Part shown: positions 1-5,640 of the stretch, one piece after another
Position numbering within the stretch: position 1 is the stretch's first letter
Layout: the number at the start of each line of letters is the position of its first letter
NCBI GenBank assembly: GCA_023249815.1
Contig: JAHFBX010000062.1
Span: 1-10,750 of the forward strand
Reading direction: 5' to 3'
DNA: 10,750 nucleotides
DNA from: Candidatus Eiseniibacteriota bacterium
GTDB lineage: Bacteria > Eisenbacteria > RBG-16-71-46
The notes under the pieces: model-generated
The model's database searches: none
Told to the model about the DNA's origin: nothing
What the model saw: only the letters and a program-made list of their open reading frames with translations
Translations under genes and position numbers: made by a program

Positions 1-89
1 AGCGCGTGCGCGCGGCGGTGAGGTTCCTCGGGCACGTGCGGTTCCCCAACGCGCGACGACTGGCTAACGGCATGGCCATGGCGACGTGA
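1..89 (+). CDS. 3' end of an unidentified plus-strand gene (5' part outside window)
   Basis: The third plus-strand frame is open from base 3 to a TGA at 87-89 and encodes 28 residues ending in NGMAMAT. Nearly all codons end in G or C, as in the other genes here, while the other two plus frames hit stops at 19-21 and 65-67. The tail is rich in Arg and Ala and too short to assign to a family. It would converge with the hydrolase gene that ends at 167. The call rests on codon bias and an open frame only, so it could be chance. Confidence 0.4.
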   Translation, partial: RVRAAVRFLGHVRFPNARRLANGMAMAT

Positions 90-124
90 TTCGCTGGCGG
101 ACTGGCCCGAAATCGCCTCTGCTC

Positions 125-147
125 GCGCGGCCGGTAGCCCGGCGCGC
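125..147. terminator. GC-rich hairpin between convergent genes
   Basis: GCGC-(G bulge)-GCCGG, loop TAGC, CCGGC-GCGC gives a 9-bp stem with one bulged base in the 77-bp gap between a plus-strand gene end (89) and a minus-strand gene end (167). The position between converging genes suits a bidirectional terminator. Neither strand has a T-tract after the stem, so intrinsic termination is uncertain. Confidence 0.3.
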
Positions 148-166
148 CCGGGAGAAGCGCCGCCGC

Positions 167-1162
167 TCAGGGCCCAATGAGTCGCATGAGCACGGGATAC
201 GTGAGCGCTGGATTCCCGCCCACCTGCTCGGGGTCCACGACGTCGTGGTTCAAGTGAAGTGCGGCTGGGAATTCGTACTCGATGAGCTCGTGCGCGCCAC
301 GCTTGCGCCACAGGCGCATCAACTCGGCAGCCAACTTGTTGTCCGCGGCCTCGTCGCCGCCCACGGTGACGAGCACGAGCGTGCGGCAGGCGGCGCGACG
401 CTGCTCGGCTGCCGCCCGGGTGATGGCGCCTACATACAATGTGGCCGCCACGGACCGCGTCGAGAAGCGCGGATAGACGTGCTTGGGGCCCGCCAGGTCC
501 TGCTTGCGTTTGTCGTCCCACCAGACGAACTGATTTGGCGCCGTGAGAGCCAGGCGCGTGACTGGCGCTGTCCACAGCCCCGGCGCGCGCGCCACGCCAA
601 AGATGGGCGCGATCATCACCGCCCGGTCCACGTCGGCCCGCTGCTGCCCCGCCCACCCTGCCAGCACGCCGCCGATCGAAAGCCCCACCACCGTGACGCT
701 GTCGCCCAGGCCGCACGCGGCGTCGAGCACTCGATCGGTGAACGCGCACAGCTCGCGGGCGTTGATTTGAGCGAGTTCGGTCGTCATGCGATCTGCGAAT
801 CCGTGCCGCGGTAGGCGCGGGATCAGCACATTGGCGCCGCGCGCGAACGACATGCGACCGAGTGAGTCGAACTGCGCCGGACAGTTGGTGAGTCCGTGGA
901 ACATGACGATGACGCGGTTCGTGCGGGCGCCGTGGGTCATGAGCGTAGTGCCACACTCGGTCGAGATCTCGGGACCGTCCGCAGCACGCAGTGAGTCCAC
1001 GAGTCGAAGGGCGCCGTCGTAGCTGCGCGCCGGGTGACGGCCGGACGGGAAGCCGGCGGGCGCGAGAGGCCGTGCCAGCAGAAACACGCCGAGTACCAGA
1101 AGGGCCAAAACACCGAACGCCGCCGGAGCGAGCGGCGGCGCGGGCCGGGAGCGCGGAGGCAA
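167..1162 (-). CDS. Membrane-anchored alpha/beta-hydrolase (serine esterase/lipase-like)
   Basis: The protein has 331 residues and a hydrophobic segment at about 13-31, behind a short Arg-containing start. This looks like a signal anchor or an uncleaved signal peptide that places the enzyme outside the cytoplasm. The oxyanion region HGLTNCP is at 89-95. The nucleophile elbow GLSIGG at 160-165 gives Ser162. A late Asp (270 or 274, after the strand LVLVTVGGD) and the His in LNHD (306) complete a plausible Ser-Asp-His triad. The family covers carboxylesterases, lipases and acylglycerol hydrolases, and the substrate cannot be read from the sequence. The start is TTG at 1162-1160, 7 nt after the TAG of the upstream regulator gene, with no clear Shine-Dalgarno. 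Expression probably depends on transcription, and perhaps translation, of the regulator. It may be the target or effector of that regulator (inference). Confidence 0.85.
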   Translation of the reverse strand: MPPRSRPAPPLAPAAFGVLALLVLGVFLLARPLAPAGFPSGRHPARSYDGALRLVDSLRAADGPEISTECGTTLMTHGARTNRVIVMFHGLTNCPAQFDSLGRMSFARGANVLIPRLPRHGFADRMTTELAQINARELCAFTDRVLDAACGLGDSVTVVGLSIGGVLAGWAGQQRADVDRAVMIAPIFGVARAPGLWTAPVTRLALTAPNQFVWWDDKRKQDLAGPKHVYPRFSTRSVAATLYVGAITRAAAEQRRAACRTLVLVTVGGDEAADNKLAAELMRLWRKRGAHELIEYEFPAALHLNHDVVDPEQVGGNPALTYPVLMRLIGP

Positions 1163-1169
1163 GGACGCG

Positions 1170-3659
1170 CTAGCCCGGAATCTGGTAACGCTTCATCTTG
1201 CCGATGAGCGTCGTGCGCGACATACGAAGTATGCGCGCGGCGTCGGCCTTGATGTACTCCGTTTTTGCGAGCGCCTCGAGGATGCGGGCCTTTTCCTGCC
1301 CCTCCATCTCCTCGCTGAAGGTCCTCGGTGCATCCGCCGCGTCGTCGAGAGGGATGTCGCGCGGGGTAATGACCCGGCCGTCGGCGGTCTGCACCACCAA
1401 TCGCTGCATGAGCGACCGCAACTGGCGCACGTTTCCGGGCCATGCGTAGCCCGCAAGCCGCTCCCTTGCTGAGTCAGCAAGCGTGACGCGCTTGTGCGCT
1501 CCGCGCGTAAACATGTCGAGGAAGTGATCCACGAGCAGCGCCGTGTCGTCGCCACGAGAGCGCAGTGGCGGGAGCGTGAACACGGCATGCGCCAGGCGGT
1601 AGTAGAGGTCCTGTCGGAAGCCGTCACCGGTCTGCATCTTCGCCGGATCGCGGTTCGTGGCCGCGATGAGTCTCGCGTCCACGCGACGACCGGTGTTCGC
1701 ACCAATGCGGCGGATTTCGCCTGTCTCGAGGAAGCGAAGCATCTTCGCCTGCAGGTCCACCGGCATCTCCCCAATCTCATCTAGGAAGATGCTGCCCTCG
1801 TGCGCCTCCTCGATGAGCCCCGCGCGATCGCGCATGGACCCCGTGTACGAGCCGTGCATGGAACCGAAGAACTCCGACTCCATCATCGTCGTCGGCACCG
1901 CGCTGCAGTTGACCTCGACCAGACCACCCGTGCGGCCCGACAGTGAATGCACGCCGCGGGCGATGAGTTCCTTGCCCGTGCCCGACTCGCCCAGAACCAG
2001 CACCGGGATGTCGCTGACGGCGACGGTCGCCACCTGCTCGAGGAGCTCCAGGAGAGGTCGGTGGCGCGTGACGACCCCGAATGTGTCGAACGCCCATTGC
2101 ACGCGGCGCTGCAGCTCGCGGTCCATGCTGGGACGGCGGCGCGGGCGCGGCTTCTCGCCGGCTGCGGGCTCGGCGATGCCCTCCGCGCGCAGGCGATCTT
2201 CGAGAGTCGCCATGCGCTGACGCGCCTGCGACAGCCTGAGTTCGGCGCCCATGTGCTCGAAGTGATCACAGGCCGCGCGATAGGCCTCTCGCGCACCCGA
2301 GAGGCTTTCGTAGGCGCCGGCGTGCGGCCCGCACAACCAATCACCATAGGACATCCAGAGCTTGCCCCACTCGTAGGGCGTCTCGATGTCGTCGTACATC
2401 GCGAAGCCATGCACGAAATACTTCTTGGCCTCGTCGTGCTTGCCGAGCGCGGCTGCGGCCAGCGCGATCGTGCGATAGGTGGCCGCCTCTTCGTAGCGAT
2501 CCCCGAGTTCGAGGCAGAGTTCGAGCGCGGCCTTCGCCTCGTCATAGGCCTCCCGGTTCCGACCGAGCATGACGAAGCACTCCGCGCGGCGGCGACGGAG
2601 TTCGGCGACAACGTCGCCGCGGGGAATCAGTGCGAGTGCGTGCGGGAGGACTTCATCGTAGCGCGCGAGCGCGGCTTCGAAGTGCCCCTGCTCCAGCTCA
2701 ACATCGCCGAGGTACTCGAGGCGAAGGAGCTCGGGGCGGGATTCGGACAAAGCAGAGTCATTCTTCGGCGAGCTGCTCAGCTCTTCCTTCGACTCCGCCA
2801 CTCGACCGGCATGTAGGTCCACGAGCGCACCTAAGAGGTGCGCGTATCGCAGGTGAAAGTCGTGGTGCGTTTGTGTCAGGAGTGGAACTGTGTCTGCAAT
2901 CTGTTCCCTTGCCAGCTGCAAGTGGCCGCGTTTCCAGTAGGTGACGGCTAGTGATCGTTTCACAAACGCTAGTTGAAGCCGGGCATCATTAAGCTCGCAG
3001 AGTGCAATCGCCGCCCGACCAGCCTCAATGGAGTTTTCCCAGTGACAGAGACCTCGCTCCGCGATGCACAGGCGCGATTGGGCAATTCCAGAATAGTGGT
3101 CGGAGCCGATGCGGCGGGCGAGGACTAACCCTTCCAGCGCCAGATCCTTCCCCTCGTGCCACACGCCTGCCATCAGGAGGGCCGAAGAAATCGCCAGAGA
3201 GCAGGCTACGGCGGGCGTGTCAACAGGCCGCCCAATCAACTCGAGGCGTAATTGCCGAAGCCGAACGAGCGCCTCTTCGGTCCTATTGAGGTGCCATAGC
3301 GCCTCAGCTTCCATGACCCGAATCAGGTCGATACTTGGCGTGTTTGCGAGACCAGCCCGTTCGAACTCGATGACGGCCAATCGTGCCCGCTGCAAGCACT
3401 CGTGGTCCCTCTGAAGCGAGGAGAGTGCCCTGAGGACCAGGTACTCAAGCCTTGCCGCCAACTCTTCCGCACCCTCTCCCAACGACCCTCGGGTTCGCTC
3501 GAGGAGGCGAAGTGCAGCTTCTGCTTCTCCCCACTGGAGTAGTCGTTCCGAGCACTTTGCGACGACGGCGCAAAGTTCGGCCCTCGCAGGCTTCGAGTCA
3601 CTGTCGGAGCCTACGATTCGCTCCAGCGCTGCCGCTTGCTCAAGGTATTCGGCGCGCAT
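1170..3659 (-). CDS. TPR-sensor sigma-54-dependent transcriptional activator (AAA+ / Fis HTH)
   Basis: This 829-residue cytoplasmic protein has three parts. Residues 1 to about 495 are helical TPR-like repeats, for example around 229-255, 314-345 and 392-425. Residues about 525-755 form the sigma-54-interacting AAA+ domain: Walker A GESGTGK (557-563), Walker B IFLDE (624-628), sensor I ATNRD (667-671), likely arginine fingers in FRQDLYYRL (682, 688), and WPGNVRQL (740-747) with sensor II Arg745. Residues about 786-827 are a Fis-type helix-turn-helix. The family remodels closed complexes of sigma-54 RNA polymerase using ATP. The usual GAFTGA loop reads GSYTGS (603-608), preceded by FFGSMH. There is no receiver, GAF or PAS domain, so the TPR region is the likely sensor, for a peptide or protein partner (inference). 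The ATG at 3659 lies inside the preceding exported-protein gene (20-nt overlap), which suggests coupling. The Shine-Dalgarno is weak. Confidence 0.93.
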   Translation of the reverse strand: MRAEYLEQAAALERIVGSDSDSKPARAELCAVVAKCSERLLQWGEAEAALRLLERTRGSLGEGAEELAARLEYLVLRALSSLQRDHECLQRARLAVIEFERAGLANTPSIDLIRVMEAEALWHLNRTEEALVRLRQLRLELIGRPVDTPAVACSLAISSALLMAGVWHEGKDLALEGLVLARRIGSDHYSGIAQSRLCIAERGLCHWENSIEAGRAAIALCELNDARLQLAFVKRSLAVTYWKRGHLQLAREQIADTVPLLTQTHHDFHLRYAHLLGALVDLHAGRVAESKEELSSSPKNDSALSESRPELLRLEYLGDVELEQGHFEAALARYDEVLPHALALIPRGDVVAELRRRRAECFVMLGRNREAYDEAKAALELCLELGDRYEEAATYRTIALAAAALGKHDEAKKYFVHGFAMYDDIETPYEWGKLWMSYGDWLCGPHAGAYESLSGAREAYRAACDHFEHMGAELRLSQARQRMATLEDRLRAEGIAEPAAGEKPRPRRRPSMDRELQRRVQWAFDTFGVVTRHRPLLELLEQVATVAVSDIPVLVLGESGTGKELIARGVHSLSGRTGGLVEVNCSAVPTTMMESEFFGSMHGSYTGSMRDRAGLIEEAHEGSIFLDEIGEMPVDLQAKMLRFLETGEIRRIGANTGRRVDARLIAATNRDPAKMQTGDGFRQDLYYRLAHAVFTLPPLRSRGDDTALLVDHFLDMFTRGAHKRVTLADSARERLAGYAWPGNVRQLRSLMQRLVVQTADGRVITPRDIPLDDAADAPRTFSEEMEGQEKARILEALAKTEYIKADAARILRMSRTTLIGKMKRYQIPG

Positions 3660-3960
3660 TCTGAACTCGAAGGGCGGGGCGCACAGGCCGACCGACCGCT
3701 GGTCTCATGATGGTGGTGGTTGGCGTCGCACGCCTAATGCCACCGAGTGGTAGGCGGTACACATAAATCCATCGATATAAGATGACCACCATGCTTCCCG
3801 ATGGCTGGTCCGGATCCCCGATCTCCGTCGTACCAGGTTCCGGCGAGCCATCTGGGCGGTCGATCGGCCGGCTTGGCTGTCCAGCCAAGGCGCTCGCCGT
3901 CAGGAAGCAGAGCAGCGCGCAGAGCGCCGCGATCGTTCGCATCCGAGTGAGTGCGATCAT
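3640..3960 (-). CDS. Small exported protein of unknown function upstream of the TPR regulator
   Basis: This is a 106-residue protein. A textbook signal peptide occupies residues 1-27: Arg7-containing n-region, hydrophobic AALCALLCFLTASALA, and a probable cut after ALA. A Pro/Asp/Gly-rich linker (about 28-55, with GTTEIGDPDQPSG) follows, then an aliphatic-aromatic segment VVILYRWIYVYRL and a basic, Thr/Arg/Pro-rich tail. I do not recognise the family. The ATG at 3960 has a strong GGAGG 9 nt upstream; Met7 is a weaker alternative. The 3' third uses codons uncommon here (TTA, AGG, AGA, ATA), so the real C-terminus could be shorter or altered. The gene is directly upstream of the TPR sigma-54 regulator and overlaps it, so the two are likely co-transcribed. 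The product might be a secreted signal or a ligand of that system (speculation). Confidence 0.7.
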   Translation of the reverse strand: MIALTRMRTIAALCALLCFLTASALAGQPSRPIDRPDGSPEPGTTEIGDPDQPSGSMVVILYRWIYVYRLPLGGIRRATPTTTIMRPAVGRPVRPALRVQNARRIP

Positions 3961-3969
3961 CGGAGTCCC

Positions 3970-3974
3970 CCTCC
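3970..3974 (-). promoter_or_regulatory. Shine-Dalgarno GGAGG for the small exported protein
   Basis: On the minus strand, GGAGG (CCTCC on the plus strand) sits 9 nt before the ATG at 3960. It is the strongest ribosome binding site in this cluster and favours Met1 over Met7 as the start. Confidence 0.65.
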
Positions 3975-4158
3975 ATGGCGTCCGCGACGCTCGGGGTCAT
4001 CCTGCCCGGTTGGGATGCGAGTGCGGGCGCAAACGAAAGTGCCTCCCGCGGCTTCGGGGGCCACGCGGAGGGCAAGCACTTGATCCTCGGGTTCGCGGAG
4101 GAGGGAGTCCATGGGCGGCATCCGAACCAGAGAGAATCGTTCCCGGGCAACAACGAGC

Positions 4159-4188
4159 AAGCTAGGCTCGGGCCAGGCCAATTGTCAA
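4159..4188 (-). promoter_or_regulatory. Candidate promoter for the exported-protein/TPR-regulator cluster (overlapping sigma-70-like and sigma-54-like matches)
   Basis: Minus strand: TTGACA (4188-4183), an 18-nt spacer, then TAGCTT (4164-4159), a perfect -35 with a TAnnnT-type -10. The same DNA contains TGGCCCG-N4-TAGCT (4175-4160). This keeps the GG and GC dinucleotides separated by 10 nt as in -24/-12 sigma-54 promoters and matches the consensus at 10 of 12 fixed positions. Either would start transcription near 4150 and leave a leader of about 190 nt. Which sigma factor is used cannot be decided by eye. A sigma-54 site would make self-regulation by the downstream regulator plausible. Confidence 0.45.
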
Positions 4189-4297
4189 CGAATTAGTAAG
4201 CAAGGCTGGCCCCTCCGGACACCTCCGGCGCCGGGTGAGGCCCCACCGGTCCGACCCGCGCACTCGCGTCTTGCGCCGGGCAGCGCTCACTCCGGGC

Positions 4298-4972
4298 CTA
4301 CCCCTCCACAAAACGTGCGATCTCCCCCAGACTCTTGCGCCGAATGTCAGGCACGCGCACTTCCTGGGCGGGGTAGCCCGCCACCACAAGCATCACCGCC
4401 CGCTCGTTTTCGGGTCGGCCCAGCCGCTCGGCTAGAAACCCCATCGGGCTGGGCGTGTGGGTGAGCGTGGCGAGCCCTGCGTGATGCAGCGCGGTAATGA
4501 GCATTCCGCATGCGATGCCTACGGATTCCTGCACGTAGTAGTGCTTGCGATGCTCGCCGCTTGGGCCCACACCCCAGAGCTGCGCGAACACGGCGATCAG
4601 CCAGGGCGCGGTCTCCAGGTAGGGCTTGTGCTCGTCCGTGCCCAGTGGCGCGAGCGCATCAAGCCACTCACGAGGAGCCACACCGCTGTAGAACTCACGC
4701 TCGGCCTGCTCGGCTCGCGTGCGAATGTCGGCTTTCACGGACGAATCGCTCACGGCCACGAAGGACCACGGCTGCTGGTGGGCGCCGCTCGGGGCCGAAC
4801 CCGCGGCCAACAGGCACTGTTCGATCAGCTCACGCGAAACGCCCCGCGGACTGAACGCACGGATGGTGCGCCGGCGCTGCATCTCGGAATTGAACTCGTG
4901 TGCGCGGCGCAACATCTCGTCCGGCGGGTACTCGATGTGATCGATCCACGGAACGAACTTCGCCTCAGGCAT
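4298..4972 (-). CDS. Nitroreductase-superfamily flavoprotein, iodotyrosine deiodinase (IYD)-like
   Basis: This is a 224-residue FMN-dependent enzyme. RRRTIRAF (33-40) and APSGAHQQPW (60-69) are the FMN-phosphate and dimer-interface motifs of the IYD branch. The order of blocks (PYLETAPWLI, HYYVQESVGIACG, LTHTPSP, LGRPENERAVML, GYPAQEVRVPDIRRKSL) follows mammalian IYD closely. Residues matching the zwitterion-binding Glu/Tyr/Lys of IYD are Glu91, Tyr95 and Lys116, with the same spacing (4 and 21) as human 157/161/182. Thr173, before Pro174, matches the flavin-N5 Thr239. Reductive dehalogenation of halotyrosines or a related amino-acid phenol is therefore likely; the physiological substrate in bacteria is unsettled. 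The ATG at 4972 was chosen because AGGAG lies 6 nt upstream and similarity starts here. An open frame extends to 5293 but reads as low-complexity noise and overlaps the divergent gene. Confidence 0.9.
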   Translation of the reverse strand: MPEAKFVPWIDHIEYPPDEMLRRAHEFNSEMQRRRTIRAFSPRGVSRELIEQCLLAAGSAPSGAHQQPWSFVAVSDSSVKADIRTRAEQAEREFYSGVAPREWLDALAPLGTDEHKPYLETAPWLIAVFAQLWGVGPSGEHRKHYYVQESVGIACGMLITALHHAGLATLTHTPSPMGFLAERLGRPENERAVMLVVAGYPAQEVRVPDIRRKSLGEIARFVEG

Positions 4973-5005
4973 CGAGGGCTCCTGTCGGTAGGAGACGACG
5001 TGCGG

Positions 5006-5034
5006 GTATTGCACCTTCCTGAGCAGTGATTCAA
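5006..5034 (-). promoter_or_regulatory. Candidate promoter for the IYD-like gene
   Basis: Minus strand TTGAAT (5034-5029), 17-nt spacer, CAATAC (5011-5006). The predicted start is near 4999, about 27 nt before the ATG at 4972. Both boxes are only partial matches to the sigma-70 consensus. Confidence 0.3.
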
Positions 5035-5037
5035 GTT

Positions 5038-5064
5038 TTGAGTGTGCCTCGGTGCAGTTAGAAT
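5038..5064 (+). promoter_or_regulatory. Candidate promoter for the plus-strand exported protein group
   Basis: TTGAGT (5038-5043) and TAGAAT (5059-5064) are separated by 15 nt, slightly short. The -10 matches at 5 of 6 positions. The predicted start near 5071 is about 33 nt before the ATG at 5104. Together with the minus-strand candidate it gives a back-to-back divergent promoter region in an AT-richer stretch. Confidence 0.35.
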
Positions 5065-5103
5065 ACCTCCGTCCGAACGCAGGTGCGGTACCGCGGAGAC
5101 GCC

Positions 5104-5571
5104 ATGTCCTCTCGCTCGATTCGGATCGCCACGCTCGCGCTGAGCGCCCTGCCCGCGGTGGGCATGGAGCTGCGCGCGCCGGATCACATGGTTGTCGCGA
5201 GCTTCTACTTCGCGTGCCCGGAGTACCACATCCCGGCGCGCGTCCGCACGAAGCGCTACAGCGAGGAGCGCCTGAAGGCACGGACCGCGCCATGGCTCAT
5301 CGGTGAGTTCCAGAAGGGGCTACCACCCTTGCGTCCCTACCGTCTCGTGGGCGAGGTGGAGGTATTGGCGCGCGGGAACACGACGACGCTCGACGACCTT
5401 CACGAGAAGGCGCGCGAAGCTGCCGAGAAGCTCGGCGGCGACGCGCTCGTAGAGGTGTCGTGGCGCGACGCGGGCCGCACAGAGCCACGAATCGGCGAGC
5501 GCGGCCACTATGTACTCACCGCCAAGGTCGCACGCTGGGAGGACGAGCGCGCGCCACTCGTGCGCCCGTAG
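5104..5571 (+). CDS. Probable exported small alpha/beta protein of unknown function
   Basis: This is a 155-residue protein. A basic start (SSRSIR) and the hydrophobic stretch IATLALSALPAVG (8-20) suggest a signal peptide, although it is short. The second half has a compact pattern: a strand YRLVGEVEVLARG (79-91), a charged helix TTLDDLHEKAREAAEKLGGDAL (94-115), a strand VEVSW, and a closing strand GHYVLTAKVARW (134-145). This resembles the strand-helix-GGDA-strand layout of small secreted domains such as YbjQ-like proteins, but I cannot assign a family. The ATG at 5104 was preferred over the in-frame GTG at 5083 because GGAG lies 5 nt upstream and the signal sequence follows directly. The gene is divergent from the IYD-like gene and is the first gene of a plus-strand group, 69 nt before the NFACT gene. 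Confidence 0.7.
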   Translation: MSSRSIRIATLALSALPAVGMELRAPDHMVVASFYFACPEYHIPARVRTKRYSEERLKARTAPWLIGEFQKGLPPLRPYRLVGEVEVLARGNTTTLDDLHEKAREAAEKLGGDALVEVSWRDAGRTEPRIGERGHYVLTAKVARWEDERAPLVRP

Positions 5572-5640
5572 TCACTCGGTCGAGCGCTGAGCAACCGTCA
5601 GGTTGAGCGAGTCATCCGCATCGCCTAACGTCGGCCAACC

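Larger units (their letters stand above)
3961..4297. other. 337-bp region between the reductase 3' end and the small exported protein
   Basis: No convincing gene is seen here. The left half (3961 to about 4150) is the probable 5' leader of the minus-strand exported-protein/regulator transcript. It contains one minus-strand open frame (ATG at 4121, 54 codons, TGA at 3957-3959) whose stop overlaps the next ATG as ATGA. Its codon bias is weak and it resembles nothing I know. The right half holds the promoter matches at 4159-4188 and a GC-rich palindrome CCGGCGCCGG at 4225-4234, which may be part of an end-of-transcript structure for the reductase gene but has no T-tract. Confidence 0.5.

Noticed and set aside
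86..814. 242-residue plus-strand ORF antisense to the alpha/beta hydrolase
   Set aside because: It is an Arg/His/Ala-rich shadow typical of GC-rich antisense frames. The minus-strand frame carries a coherent hydrolase fold with catalytic motifs.
1947..2816. 289-residue plus-strand ORF antisense to the sigma-54 regulator
   Set aside because: It has no family motifs, and the opposite strand encodes the TPR/AAA+ protein with intact signatures.
3766..3785. AT-rich patch with TATAT as an internal promoter for the TPR regulator
   Set aside because: No -35-like element lies at a suitable distance, and the patch is within a plausible coding segment.
3957..4121. 54-codon minus-strand ORF whose stop overlaps the exported-protein start as ATGA
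   Set aside because: The overlap is attractive, but the ORF has no clear ribosome binding site, a weaker third-position GC bias than its neighbours and no recognisable sequence. It is kept only as a remark in the leader description.
4973..5293. N-terminal extension of the IYD-like protein up to a start at 5293
   Set aside because: The extra 107 residues are Arg/Ser/Pro-rich noise antisense to the divergent exported-protein gene. The ATG at 4972 has a good AGGAG and the family similarity begins there.
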